Shown piece after piece: positions 26,714 to 35,291 of a DNA stretch of 64,000 bases. Made by a program: the position numbers and the translations under genes. Every line of letters starts with the position of its first letter. Position 1 is the first letter of the stretch. Below the pieces are notes generated by a model. The model was not told where the DNA came from, searched no databases, and saw only the letters and a list, made by a program, of their open reading frames with translations. Origin of the DNA: Rhodococcus koreensis (GTDB lineage Bacteria; Actinomycetota; Actinomycetes; Mycobacteriales; Mycobacteriaceae); the NCBI RefSeq assembly GCF_900105905.1, contig NZ_FNSV01000005.1, positions 930,001-994,000 on the forward strand, read 5' to 3'.

Positions 26714-27673
26714 ATGGGGACCACCTTCCACGGGCCGAGCCCTTGGCCGCACATCACCCGCGCCATCCGCACGCGCGGACCTCGGCACGCCGCGATCGCC
26801 TACCTCGGCCAGGACGCCCCCACCCTGCTGCCGCTGCGCGCCGGAGACGTCCTCGTCGTGAACGCCTCGCGGGCCGCGGTGCGCGCCCACGCCACCTCCC
26901 CGGCCGCGCTCGCGCACTACGTGGCCGCCGGGGTGCGGGTGCTGTCGTCGCCTAACCTGCACACAGGCGTGATCGCCACCGGTAGGTGGGCTGTCATCGG
27001 CTCCGCAGGCGCCTCCCACAGCTCCACGATCTCGGATGAGGCCGTGGTCATCACCGATGATCCCGAGATCGTGGCCGCCGTCCGGACATTCATCAACGGT
27101 ATCGACGAGATCACCGAGGTCGACCAGCTGTTCCTCGACAACGCCACCGCCATCTGGCAGATCGGCCGGGCCGTACCCCTGCCCGGGATCGGCGGCCGCA
27201 ACCGCGCCGAACCCGACTTCCTCCCCACCCCGGTAACCCGGATGTTCCTGTGGCACATCACCCACTACCAGCCCGGCGCCGCGGAACAACACGAGCGCGC
27301 AGCCCACACCAGCCTCCACAGTACGTCCGCGGGTCCGGCGGCGAAATACCAGCTCGAATGGTTCCGCATCGACACCCCCGCCGGCCGCGGCCGCGGCCGG
27401 CTCCAGCGTGGCGACGTCCTGCTCCAGGTCACAGCCGACAACGAATGGCTCTACCCGCCCGCGGTCGTGGACTCCGACCCGATCGCGATCCCCCACACCC
27501 GCACAGCGGTGGCACACCACCTGCGTACCCGGATCGACCTGGAGCCGATCGCGGTGACCGACGCGGAAGTACTGCTCGCCGACCTCGGGCACCCGGGCCC
27601 CCGGCTGCGCACCGACCACCGCATCGTTTCCGCCAGCCTGCGGGCCGCGCTGCTTCGACTCTGGAACCTGTGA
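26714..27673 (+). CDS. Phospholipase D-like superfamily protein with degenerate HKD motif
   Basis: A 319-aa protein whose first 140 residues follow a PLD-type pattern: AIAYLGQDAPTLLPLRAGDV, then SSPNLHTGVIATGRWAVIGS and ISDEAVVITDDPEIVAAVRT. Where PLD nucleases have HxK and GSAN, it has HTG and GSAGAS, so the catalytic Lys is missing. The C-terminal half, from WHITHYQPGAAEQHERAAHT on, has no recognised fold. ATG 26714 was chosen; a GTG at 26687 is possible. It directly follows the IS256 remnant. Function unknown: perhaps DNA binding, or part of a decayed defence or helicase system. Confidence 0.55.
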   Translation: MGTTFHGPSPWPHITRAIRTRGPRHAAIAYLGQDAPTLLPLRAGDVLVVNASRAAVRAHATSPAALAHYVAAGVRVLSSPNLHTGVIATGRWAVIGSAGASHSSTISDEAVVITDDPEIVAAVRTFINGIDEITEVDQLFLDNATAIWQIGRAVPLPGIGGRNRAEPDFLPTPVTRMFLWHITHYQPGAAEQHERAAHTSLHSTSAGPAAKYQLEWFRIDTPAGRGRGRLQRGDVLLQVTADNEWLYPPAVVDSDPIAIPHTRTAVAHHLRTRIDLEPIAVTDAEVLLADLGHPGPRLRTDHRIVSASLRAALLRLWNL

Positions 27674-27813
27674 GCCGATCCGCACGATTCCCGGCTCGAC
27701 CCCGTGCGTACGACATGACCGGCGACGCGGTGTGTGCGGCCGCCGACCCGGGTGGAGTGGGCGACGTCGTCGGTCCAGGTGCAGTCCCTGTGAACCGAGT
27801 CAGACCGCCCGAA

Positions 27814-28263
27814 TCACGCCGCCGCCGGTCGTTCCTTCGGCACCAGTAACGCCACCAGCGCGACGATCAGGCCACCACCGGCGAGATACAACCCCCAGCG
27901 ATCGGTGAACACGGTGTCGGAGTTGTCCCGGAGGTAGTCGCCGACACGGTCATTGAGCCGCCACCCGAACACCGCGAGGGTGCCGATCCCTACGATCACC
28001 CCCACCCACTCGGCCGCACATGAACCCACCCACGCGGCGACCAGCAGCAAGGCCGCAGCCCCCAACAGCAACACCGTCATCGACCGGTAGAAGGTCACGG
28101 CCTGATTCTCGATCTGCTCGACGGTGATTCCGGCAGGGAAGCCGTCGCGCAGATCGATCACCGCGACGTCGCCCGGGGAAATGCCGCCGACCACGGGAAG
28201 AAAGGCACCGATCGCGACTGCAATGGCGCACGCGAACAGGACCACATGGACGAAGCTGCGCAT
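27814..28263 (-). CDS. Four-helix membrane protein of unknown function
   Basis: A 149-aa protein with four predicted membrane helices: FVHVVLFACAIAVAIGAFLP, SMTVLLLGAAALLLVAAWVG, WVGVIVGIGTLAVFG and LYLAGGGLIVALVALLVP. The first periplasmic loop is rich in D and G. ATG 28263 has AGGAG at 7 nt; the ATG 6 nt earlier is too close. I do not recognise a family. Confidence 0.65.
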   Translation of the reverse strand: MRSFVHVVLFACAIAVAIGAFLPVVGGISPGDVAVIDLRDGFPAGITVEQIENQAVTFYRSMTVLLLGAAALLLVAAWVGSCAAEWVGVIVGIGTLAVFGWRLNDRVGDYLRDNSDTVFTDRWGLYLAGGGLIVALVALLVPKERPAAA

Positions 28264-28814
28264 CGGCATTCTCCTGGATATCGGGCGGATGATATGGCGT
28301 GGGTTCGGTTACTCGTCCGGCACCGGGGGCGGGGAAGCGGCCCGAAGCTGACCGAGCGACAACGACACCGTGGTCGCGCGGACCCCACCGAGCCGGGACC
28401 GTGCCACCCCACACGCCTCGAAGGCAGTCGACATCCCCAGGCGGCCACGGCGCCGACTCGACCGGTGTCAACCCACACCGCCCACAGCGGTCCGACAGCC
28501 GTCCGATGACACCGTCGAGCGCGGCACTCTGCGCACACTCCGCATCAGGACCCGCGGCGACACCAACTCAACGGTGCCCCGACCCTGCTCCTCGGCCAGG
28601 TCCGCCAACACGGCCAGCGACAGTGACACCGCAAAGTCCTCCTCGAAGTGGGCGGCCCGAGTCCGAACCCCTGCCACTATCGCGCATCACCGTGCCTCAC
28701 GCCGAACACCCCGGACCGACGGAGCGTCACATCGATCTCGCTGCCCGCACAACATGGATGGACCGGGCGTTGAATCGACGGTCGATCGATCACTACTCAG
28801 GTCCACTGGAGAAA
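28264..28814. other. Gap of degraded sequence
   Basis: No gene is supported over 550 bp. A minus-strand stretch (28660-28500) could be read as VRTRAAHFEEDFAVSLSLAV, but has no start, ribosome site or known domain. It looks like decayed coding DNA, in line with the pseudogenes that follow. Confidence 0.4.
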
Positions 28815-29090
28815 ATGACCATCAAGCCCAGCCACGTCAGCGCAGTAGCCTCTGTCGTCGACGTCGAGGCCGCCGTTACCTGGTACACGAGTTTCTTCGA
28901 CCGACCTGCCGACCGTCACACCGGACTCGCCGAATGGCAGCTCACCGGTGACGCGGCCCCGCCGGCCGGTACTCGATCCGTACGGCGCCGGCCACCAGGC
29001 GGTCACTCCGCACGCAAACGGCATGCACGACGTCCCCGCCGAACCCGAGCACCACGACATCACCCCGCAGCCGGAAGATCGAACAAAGCA
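28815..29090 (+). pseudogene. VOC/glyoxalase-type protein remnant
   Basis: The frame opens with MTIKPSHVSAVASVVDVEAA and VTWYTSFFDRPADRHTGLAE, the first beta-alpha-beta unit of a vicinal-oxygen-chelate fold protein. After about 45 residues similarity to the fold stops and the frame becomes Arg/Pro-rich, so the gene is frameshifted or deleted internally. Confidence 0.55.
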
Positions 29091-29180
29091 CCAAATACGC
29101 TGTTGGGTATGACTTTTCGATTACAGAATCCACCGATTCCGAGACAACGACAGTCGGGGCGGCGGAGAGTACCTGAAACA

Positions 29181-29479
29181 GTGAGGCCCACGCTCGACGG
29201 TGACGTGCTCGCTGCACTGGGCGCCGCATCCGAGGCGAGGTTCACGACCGGCCAGTTGCACCGGGTGCTGCACCGCCATTCGAAAGAGGGGATTACAGAA
29301 GGTGCTGCAACGATTGAGCAAGCAGGGCACGGTATGCCGCCGTGTTCGGGTCGGCGGCAAACGGAACGATGACGATCGACAGTGACATCGACCTCTTCCT
29401 GGTCCGGCCGGATCACGCCTCGGATGAGCAGTGGGATGAGCAGGTGGCGGAACTGATGGCCGAGGTCACCAGATGGACC
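29181..29479 (+). pseudogene. MNT-type nucleotidyltransferase (antitoxin) remnant
   Basis: The first part gives VRPTLDGDVLAALGAASEAR and FTTGQLHRVL, a winged-helix head. After frameshifts (KVLQRLSKQGTV) the frame jumps to VFGSAANGTMTIDSDIDLFL and VRPDHASDEQWDEQVAELMA. GS followed by DSDIDL is the minimal nucleotidyltransferase signature. The region between head and catalytic motif is missing (about 60-80 residues in family members), so this is a deleted, frameshifted gene. Confidence 0.65.
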
Positions 29480-29650
29480 GAGCCGAACAGCTCTTCCACC
29501 TGGCCGAGACCGGTCGCGACGTCGCCGACGAACCTGGACGGTGTCGATGATGCGGTCACGACATTCTGGGTGCACGCGGGCATCGCAGCATCGGATGTCA
29601 TCCACTGCGCCCGACCGCCGAACCGTCACCGTGGCAGATTATCGAACTTG
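29473..29650 (+). pseudogene. HEPN-domain protein remnant, partner of the MNT gene
   Basis: ATG 29473 overlaps the nucleotidyltransferase remnant and encodes MDRAEQLFHLAETGRDVADE before a stop. A shifted frame continues with DDAVTTFWVHAGIAASDVIH and CARPPNRHRG, the last helices of a HEPN-like toxin. The MNT-HEPN gene order is typical of toxin-antitoxin pairs; both members are broken here. Confidence 0.5.
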
Positions 29651-29739
29651 CGTTCGACTGAAATCGCTTGTCGGCGTGGTCCCCTAATGTCGTGTCTATC
29701 CTGAGTCCGCCATTCCGACGCGAAGAAGGAGTCGACCCG

Positions 29740-30081
29740 ATGACGAAGTACCTGATCTCGTTCCCGAGTGGTGCCATGGTCATTCCCGACGGGGATCTGC
29801 AGGCAGTGTCCGATGCGTCGCACGCGGTGGTTCAAGAGGCGAAGGACGCCGGCGTCTGGGTGTTCGGCGGTGGCATCGACGAAAGTGTTCCACCGGTCAT
29901 GGTCGACGGGGACGGAACGGTGACCGCGGGCACGTACCCGCAGACGACTCAGCTCGAAGGCGGCTACGCGGTACTGGAACTGCCGTCCCGTGAGGCGGCA
30001 CTGGAATGGGCCGCGAAGCTCGCAGTTGCCTGCCGGTGCGCGCAGGAGGTGCGCGCGTTCGGGTACGACCCCGCCAGCTGA
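29740..30081 (+). CDS. YCII/DGPF-domain protein
   Basis: A 113-aa alpha-beta barrel-type protein: MTKYLISFPSGAMVIPDGDL, then KDAGVWVFGGGIDESVPPVM, TYPQTTQLEGGYAVLELPSR. This is the YCII fold, whose members are small enzymes or partners of ECF42 sigma factors. ATG 29740 has AAGGAG 10 nt upstream. Another family member lies at 39956-40318 next to a sigma factor; this one stands alone. Function unknown. Confidence 0.75.
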   Translation: MTKYLISFPSGAMVIPDGDLQAVSDASHAVVQEAKDAGVWVFGGGIDESVPPVMVDGDGTVTAGTYPQTTQLEGGYAVLELPSREAALEWAAKLAVACRCAQEVRAFGYDPAS

Positions 30082-30207
30082 CCGGTCTCGACCTCGCTGG
30101 GAATCGCCCACGAGGCTCCGCCGTCGCCGCTCGCCGGGCGAACCGGGACCGGAACGCATATGCTTCCGGTCCCCCGCCGGCACACACCAGACAGAGCGGA
30201 GCGCACG

Positions 30208-30435
30208 ATGACCATCACGATCTACGCCAAACCGGCCTGCGTGCAATGCACCGCCACTTACCGCGCCCTGGACAAGGAAGGCCTCGACTACACGGTCGTC
30301 GACATCACCCGCAACCTCGACGCCCACGACTACGTGCGGGCTCTCGGTTACCTGCAGGCGCCCGTCGTCGTGGCCGGTGACGACCATTGGGCCGGTTTCC
30401 GGCCCGACCGCATCAAGGCCCTCACCGCGGCCTGA
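30208..30435 (+). CDS. NrdH-like glutaredoxin
   Basis: A 75-aa thioredoxin-fold redoxin: MTITIYAKPACVQCTATYRA has the CVQC active site at residues 11-14, and the C-terminal part is YLQAPVVVAGDDHWAGFRPD with the cis-Pro and the W-GFRPD motif used for thioredoxin reductase contact. NrdH proteins feed electrons to class Ib ribonucleotide reductase; no nrdI/nrdE is present here, so this is an orphan or paralogue. GGAG precedes ATG 30208. Confidence 0.85.
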   Translation: MTITIYAKPACVQCTATYRALDKEGLDYTVVDITRNLDAHDYVRALGYLQAPVVVAGDDHWAGFRPDRIKALTAA

Positions 30436-30453
30436 CCGAGGCGCGCCCACCCC

Positions 30454-30999
30454 TCAGCGGCCTGAAGATTGCTCGACCTGAGGCGCCCGGAGCCGCGGGC
30501 GCACATGTTCGAAGATCAGGATGGTCTCGGTCGAGGCGACCGCAGGGTGCGCGCTGAGGTGGTCGAGGACGAAACGCCTCAACTCCTCACTGCTGCCGGT
30601 GGCGACGTGGATGAGGTAGTCGTCGGCGCCCGCGATGAAGTACACGTTCAGCACGTCCTCGAGGGTGGCGAGTTGCTCGGCGAGCTGCCCGAGGTGCTGT
30701 CTTGCATTGGCCTGCACGCGAACTGCGATCATCGCCTGCAGATCCCTGCCGAGGGTGGCGGGGTCAATGTCGGCGTGGAAGCCGCGGATCACTCCACAGT
30801 CGATCAGGGAGCGCACCCGACCCAGGCAGGTCGACGGGGCGATGCCCGCGAGCGCGGCGAGGGCGTTGTTGGGCGTACGGGCGTCCCGCGAGAGTTGATC
30901 GAGGAGGATCCTGTCGATGTCGTCGATCGGCGCCCCCGCTCGAACATCATTCGATCGCGGGCCTTCGGCATACGGCGTGCCCGGAACATTCTTCTTCAT
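30454..30999 (-). CDS. Lrp/AsnC family transcriptional regulator
   Basis: A 181-aa regulator. The N-terminal helix-turn-helix is IDDIDRILLDQLSRDARTPN then LAALAGIAPSTCLGRVRSLI; the RAM ligand domain follows with VLNVYFIAGADDYLIHVATG. ATG 30999 is preceded by AT-rich DNA with a GAGAATTTTC-type semi-palindrome (31012-31021), the kind of site Lrp proteins bind. It is divergent from the NDH-2 gene; its regulon may include that gene or just itself. Confidence 0.88.
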   Translation of the reverse strand: MKKNVPGTPYAEGPRSNDVRAGAPIDDIDRILLDQLSRDARTPNNALAALAGIAPSTCLGRVRSLIDCGVIRGFHADIDPATLGRDLQAMIAVRVQANARQHLGQLAEQLATLEDVLNVYFIAGADDYLIHVATGSSEELRRFVLDHLSAHPAVASTETILIFEHVRPRLRAPQVEQSSGR

Positions 31000-31202
31000 C
31001 GGCCCAGTCTAGAGAATTTTCTTCTTTCACCTTGGATTCGGTGCGCCGATTGTTCACCATTGGTGCCTGTCAGCCGAATTTTCCGGCAGACCTTCACGAA
31101 CCACAAGCACCGCCCGCACCACCGTCCCACTCCCCTGGTCCACGGCTGCAAATGCCCCGACACCGAGATCGTCGCTTCCCAGCGTGATCGGAAAGGCTCA
31201 TG

Positions 31203-32594
31203 ATGAGCAACCCCCAGTCCCCGCCCGCACGCCACCGCGTCGTGGTGATCGGATCTGGCTTCGGTGGGTTGTTCGCGATCAAGGCCCTCCGCCGCGCGGA
31301 CGTGGACGTCACGGTGATCGACCGCACCACCCACCACCTGTTCCAGCCTCTCCTGTATCAGGTGGCGACCGGTATCCTCTCCGAGGGCGAGATCGCCCCG
31401 TCGACGCGAATGATCCTCAAGGACCAAGCGAACGCCGCCGTCCGTCTCGGTGAGGTCACCGGCATCGACCTGACCGAACGCACGGTGACGTCCGAACACC
31501 TCGGGCAGGCCACCGTCACCGGGTACGACAGCCTCATCGTGTCCGCCGGGGCGCAGCAGTCGTACTTCGGCAACGACCACTTCGCCGAACACGCCCCGGG
31601 GATGAAGTCCATCGACGACGCCCTCGAACTCCGCGGCCGCATCCTCGGCGCGTTCGAGCAGGCGGAAGTGACCGCCGACCCGCAGGAGCGGGCACGCCTG
31701 CTCACGTTCGTGGTGGTCGGTGCCGGGCCCACCGGCGTCGAGATGGCCGGTCAGATCGCCGAACTCGCCCACCGAACCCTCGTCGGGGCCTACACCAACT
31801 TCGACCCCCGCGACGCGCGGATCATCCTGCTCGACGCGGCCTCCGCGGTACTGCCGCCATTCGGTGACAACCTGGGTTCGGAGGCGGCGGAAACCCTCGA
31901 AAAGCTCGGTGTCGAGGTGCGAATGGGTGCGTCGGTGACCGACGTCGACGCCGGCGGACTGACCGTCCGGGATGCGGAGGGCACCGAGCACCGCATCGCG
32001 TCCGTCTGCAAGGTCTGGTCCGCGGGGGTGGCGGCGAGCCCACTCGGCGCGCAGCTCGCCGCCCAGTCGGGTGCCGCCCTCGACCGCGCCGGCCGCGTCG
32101 CCGTCGACGAAGACCTCACCCTGCCGGGCCATCCCGACGTGTTCGTCGTCGGCGACATGATGTCGCGTGATCGCCTGCCCGGCGTCGCCCAGGTCGCGAT
32201 TCAAGGGGGCCGCTACGCCGCGAAGCGGATCGCCGCCGAGGTCGCCGCGGCGGCCAAGGGACGCCCGGCGCCGGAACGGCCACCGTTTCGATACCGCGAC
32301 AAGGGCTCGATGGCCACCATTTCCCGGTTCAACGCGGTCGCCCAGATCGGCGGCGTCGAGCTGACCGGCTTCCTTGCGTGGATCATGTGGCTGGCCGTGC
32401 ACGTGGTCTACGTCGTCGGGTTCCGGAGCCGTGTCGCCACCCTGTTGTCGTGGGCCTGGACCTTCCTCGGCACCTGGCGCGGGCAACTGACCAACACGCA
32501 TCAGCAGATCACCGCCCGCAATGCGATCGCGCAGCTGCACAGCCTCGAGCGTCGTATGGAGGATGCGGACGCCCCTGTCGCGCAGGCGAGCTGA
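31203..32594 (+). CDS. ndh: Type II NADH dehydrogenase (NDH-2), first copy
   Basis: A 463-aa membrane-bound flavoprotein that passes electrons from NADH to menaquinone without proton pumping. The FAD motif is VVVIGSGFGGLFAIKAL, the quinone-side segment QPLLYQVATGIL, and the NADH motif FVVVGAGPTGVEMAGQIAEL. The C-terminus has two hydrophobic helices (FLAWIMWLAVHVVYVVGF) for membrane attachment. ATG 31203 is favoured over 31200 by the GAAAGG spacing. A second copy lies at 43438. The downstream metal ABC operon is close (103 bp) but has its own promoter. Confidence 0.9.
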   Translation: MSNPQSPPARHRVVVIGSGFGGLFAIKALRRADVDVTVIDRTTHHLFQPLLYQVATGILSEGEIAPSTRMILKDQANAAVRLGEVTGIDLTERTVTSEHLGQATVTGYDSLIVSAGAQQSYFGNDHFAEHAPGMKSIDDALELRGRILGAFEQAEVTADPQERARLLTFVVVGAGPTGVEMAGQIAELAHRTLVGAYTNFDPRDARIILLDAASAVLPPFGDNLGSEAAETLEKLGVEVRMGASVTDVDAGGLTVRDAEGTEHRIASVCKVWSAGVAASPLGAQLAAQSGAALDRAGRVAVDEDLTLPGHPDVFVVGDMMSRDRLPGVAQVAIQGGRYAAKRIAAEVAAAAKGRPAPERPPFRYRDKGSMATISRFNAVAQIGGVELTGFLAWIMWLAVHVVYVVGFRSRVATLLSWAWTFLGTWRGQLTNTHQQITARNAIAQLHSLERRMEDADAPVAQAS

Positions 32595-32672
32595 CGGTCG
32601 CATCCGCCGTGGGCGCGCAGTCGTGAACGACGCGATCTCGCCCCGCCCGGCACGCAGCTCGAAGATCCGCAC

Positions 32673-32702
32673 TTGCGGTTTCGGCGAGCCGAACATTATG
32701 AT
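32673..32702 (+). promoter_or_regulatory. Promoter with embedded palindrome for the metal ABC operon
   Basis: TTGCGG at 32673-32678 and TATGAT at 32697-32702, 18 bp apart, make a good sigma-70-type promoter. TTCGGCGAGCCGAA (32680-32693), a perfect 6+6 inverted repeat, fills the spacer, as expected for a metal-responsive repressor site. Transcription would start near 32709-32710, on the GTG codon at 32710. Confidence 0.55.
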
Positions 32703-33657
32703 TCGCCACGTGAAAATAACGTCCTTCAAGGTGGGTGCGCGACGACGGCCGGCGACCGCTGCCGCGGTACTGACAGCGCTGGCCGCGACGCTGATGCTGT
32801 CCGGGTGCGGCAAGGGCGACGGGCCCGCCGACGACAAACCGGTGGTGCTGACCACGTTCACCGTGCTCGCCGACATCGCCGCGAATGTCGGCGGCGAGAA
32901 CCTGACCGTCGAGTCGATCACCAAGGCGGGCGCGGAAATTCACGGATACGAGCCCACCCCGGGCGATATCAAGAAGGCCGCGCAGGCCGACCTGATCCTC
33001 GACAACGGCATGAACCTGGAGGCCTGGTTCGGCCAGTTCGTCGACGGGGTGGACGTCGAGCACGTAGTCGTCAGTGAGGGCGTCGAACCGATCGCCATCG
33101 GTGAAGATGCGTATGCGGGCAAACCGAATCCGCATGCCTGGATGTCACCGCTGAACGTGCAGATCTACGTCGACAACATGGTCGCCGCGTTCAGCGAACT
33201 CGATTCCGCTCATGCCGCCGACTACCGCTCCAACGGCGACGCGTACAAGGCGCAGTTGCAGGCCGTGCAGGACGAGTTGGTCGCCGAACTGGGCGCACTG
33301 CCGGTCAACGAACGGGCGCTGGTCACGTGCGAGGGAGCGTTCTCGTACCTGGCCCGCGACGCGGGGCTGACGGAGAAGTACATCTGGCCGGTCAATGCCG
33401 AGCAGCAGGCCACTCCCCAGCAGATCGCGTCGACGATCGAGTTCGTGAAGCAGAACCGGGTTCCGGCGGTGTTCTGCGAGTCCACGGTGTCGGATGCGCC
33501 GATGCAACGGGTCGTCGAAGCGTCCGGCGCCGCGTTCGGTGGCACCCTGTACGTCGACTCGCTGTCCGAGGCGGACGGGCCCGTGCCGACGTATCTCGAT
33601 CTGATCCGGCACGACGCCGACACCCTCACCTCCGCACTGAACGGGCAGCGGTCGTGA
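32698..33657 (+). CDS. Metal ABC transporter substrate-binding lipoprotein (Mn/Zn type, cluster A-I)
   Basis: Surface lipoprotein of 319 aa that binds divalent metal for import. The lipobox is LMLSGCGKG. The metal ligands of the family are visible: His in EIHGYEPTPGD, His in KPNPHAWMSPLN, Glu in TCEGAFSYLA and Asp in LYVDSLSEADGP. It resembles MntA/SitA/TroA-type proteins more than zinc-specific ZnuA, as there is no His-rich loop. The ATG at 32698 lies inside the predicted -10 box, so the real start may be the leaderless GTG at 32710 (MKITSFKVGARRR). Operon with ATPase and permease. Confidence 0.88.
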   Translation: MIRHVKITSFKVGARRRPATAAAVLTALAATLMLSGCGKGDGPADDKPVVLTTFTVLADIAANVGGENLTVESITKAGAEIHGYEPTPGDIKKAAQADLILDNGMNLEAWFGQFVDGVDVEHVVVSEGVEPIAIGEDAYAGKPNPHAWMSPLNVQIYVDNMVAAFSELDSAHAADYRSNGDAYKAQLQAVQDELVAELGALPVNERALVTCEGAFSYLARDAGLTEKYIWPVNAEQQATPQQIASTIEFVKQNRVPAVFCESTVSDAPMQRVVEASGAAFGGTLYVDSLSEADGPVPTYLDLIRHDADTLTSALNGQRS

Positions 33658-34391
33658 CCGCGCAGCCGGCCGTCGAGGTCGAGGACGTCACCGTCCACTA
33701 CGGCGACGTCCTCGCGCTCGACCGGGTCTCCCTCGCCCTTCGCCCCGGACGCGTCTGCGGACTCGTCGGCATGAACGGCTCAGGAAAGTCCACCCTGTTC
33801 AAGACGATCATGGGCACGGTCAAACCCGATACCGGCGTGGTCCGCATCAACGGCGCGGCGCCGGCCGCGGCGCGCAAGGCCGGGGTGCTGGGGTACGTCC
33901 CGCAGAGCGAGGACGTCGACTGGACGTTCCCGCTCTCGGTGCGGGACGTGGTGATGACCGGCCGGTACGGGCGCATGGGACCGACCCGGAGGCCCGGAAA
34001 GGCCGACCGCGAGGCCGTCGATCACGCTCTCGAACGCGTCGAACTCACGGACCTGGCGGACCGGCAAATCGGGCAACTGTCCGGCGGCCAGAAGAAGCGC
34101 ACGTTCGTCGCCCGGGGAATCGCGCAGGGCGCCACCATCCTTCTCCTCGACGAACCGTTCGCCGGGGTCGACAAACGCTCCGAGGCCACCATCACCGCGC
34201 TGCTGCGTGAACTCGCCGACGCGGGCGCGGCGATCCTGGTCTCCACCCACGACCTGCATGCGCTACCCGATCTGGCCGACGAGGCGATCCTGCTGCTGCG
34301 CACGGTGCTGATGCACGGCGACCCGGCGGTCGTGCTGCAACCGGAGAATCTGGCGGCCGCGTTCGGCCTCGACGTGATGACAAGGACCTGA
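33654..34391 (+). CDS. Metal ABC transporter ATP-binding protein
   Basis: A 245-aa ATPase. Walker A is GMNGSGKST, the signature LSGGQKKR, Walker B ILLLDEPFAGVDK, and the switch His is in STHDLH. The start is a GTG overlapping the stop of the lipoprotein gene (GTGA). It drives the permease encoded 6 nt downstream. Similar to MntB/SitB ATPases. Confidence 0.92.
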   Translation: MTAQPAVEVEDVTVHYGDVLALDRVSLALRPGRVCGLVGMNGSGKSTLFKTIMGTVKPDTGVVRINGAAPAAARKAGVLGYVPQSEDVDWTFPLSVRDVVMTGRYGRMGPTRRPGKADREAVDHALERVELTDLADRQIGQLSGGQKKRTFVARGIAQGATILLLDEPFAGVDKRSEATITALLRELADAGAAILVSTHDLHALPDLADEAILLLRTVLMHGDPAVVLQPENLAAAFGLDVMTRT

Positions 34392-34397
34392 GAATCA

Positions 34398-35288
34398 ATG
34401 GACGTCATCGATTTCTTCGTCGACCCCCTGCGCTACGACTTCATGGTCCGCGCGCTGATCACCACCCTGATCGCGGCGGTGGTGTGTGCGGTGCTGTCGT
34501 GCTGGCTGGTGCTGATCGGCTGGTCGCTGATGGGTGATGCGGTCTCGCACGCCGTCCTGCCCGGCGTGGTCCTGGCCTACATCGTCGGCGCCCCGTTCGC
34601 GATCGGCGCGGTGATCTTCGGATTCCTGGCCGTGGCACTGATCGGATTGGTCCGCGACACCAGCCGGGTGAAGGAGGACGCCGCGATCGGCATCGTGTTC
34701 TCCACACTGTTCGCCCTCGGACTGGTGCTGGTCTCGGTCACCCCCAGCCAGACCGATCTGAACCACATCATCTTCGGCAACCTGCTGGGCGTCAGCCGGT
34801 CCGACCTGGTCCAGATCGCGATCCTCGGGGCGTTCGTGTTCATCGCACTGATCGTCAAGCGCCGCGACTTCACGCTGTACGCCTTCGATCCCACCCATGC
34901 GCACGCCATCGGCCTGAACCCGCGGCTGCTCGGGGCGGCGCTGCTGGGGCTGCTGGCCCTGACGGCGGTGGTGGCTCTGCAGGCCGTCGGCGTCATCCTG
35001 GTCGTGGCCATGCTGATCATTCCCGGGGCGACGGCGTACCTGCTGACCGACAGTTTCCATCGGATGCTGATCATCGCCCCGGCGGTCTCGGCATCCTGCG
35101 CCGTCATCGGCCTGTACCTGAGCTATCACCTCGACACCGCCAGCGGCGGCATGGTGGTGCTGTCCCAGGGCGCGGCCTTCGCTCTGGTCTATCTGCTTGC
35201 GCCGCGGCAGGGCGTGATCGGTCGCCGTATCACCGCGTCCCGGCGTCGCCGGGCATCCACGTCCGCGGCGGTGGTGGCCGACCGCTGA
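34398..35288 (+). CDS. Metal ABC transporter permease (Mn/Zn type)
   Basis: A 296-aa permease with about 8-9 hydrophobic helices of the ABC-3 family. The segment GWSLMGDAVSHAVLPGVVLA carries the family signature, followed by DTSRVKEDAAIGIVFSTLFA. ATG 34398 is 6 nt after the ATPase stop. Last gene of the three-gene metal uptake operon. Confidence 0.92.
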   Translation: MDVIDFFVDPLRYDFMVRALITTLIAAVVCAVLSCWLVLIGWSLMGDAVSHAVLPGVVLAYIVGAPFAIGAVIFGFLAVALIGLVRDTSRVKEDAAIGIVFSTLFALGLVLVSVTPSQTDLNHIIFGNLLGVSRSDLVQIAILGAFVFIALIVKRRDFTLYAFDPTHAHAIGLNPRLLGAALLGLLALTAVVALQAVGVILVVAMLIIPGATAYLLTDSFHRMLIIAPAVSASCAVIGLYLSYHLDTASGGMVVLSQGAAFALVYLLAPRQGVIGRRITASRRRRASTSAAVVADR

Positions 35289-35291
35289 CGG

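Noticed and set aside
26699-27685. 328-aa minus-strand ORF
   Set aside because: Mirror of the PLD-like gene; it lacks the strand-helix pattern seen on the plus strand.
28299-29372. 357-aa plus-strand ORF spanning the gap and VOC remnant
   Set aside because: It mixes unrelated low-complexity text with two remnant domains; no ribosome site at its start.
30996-32924. 642-aa minus-strand ORF
   Set aside because: Antisense to NDH-2; no family features, and the NDH-2 frame is complete.
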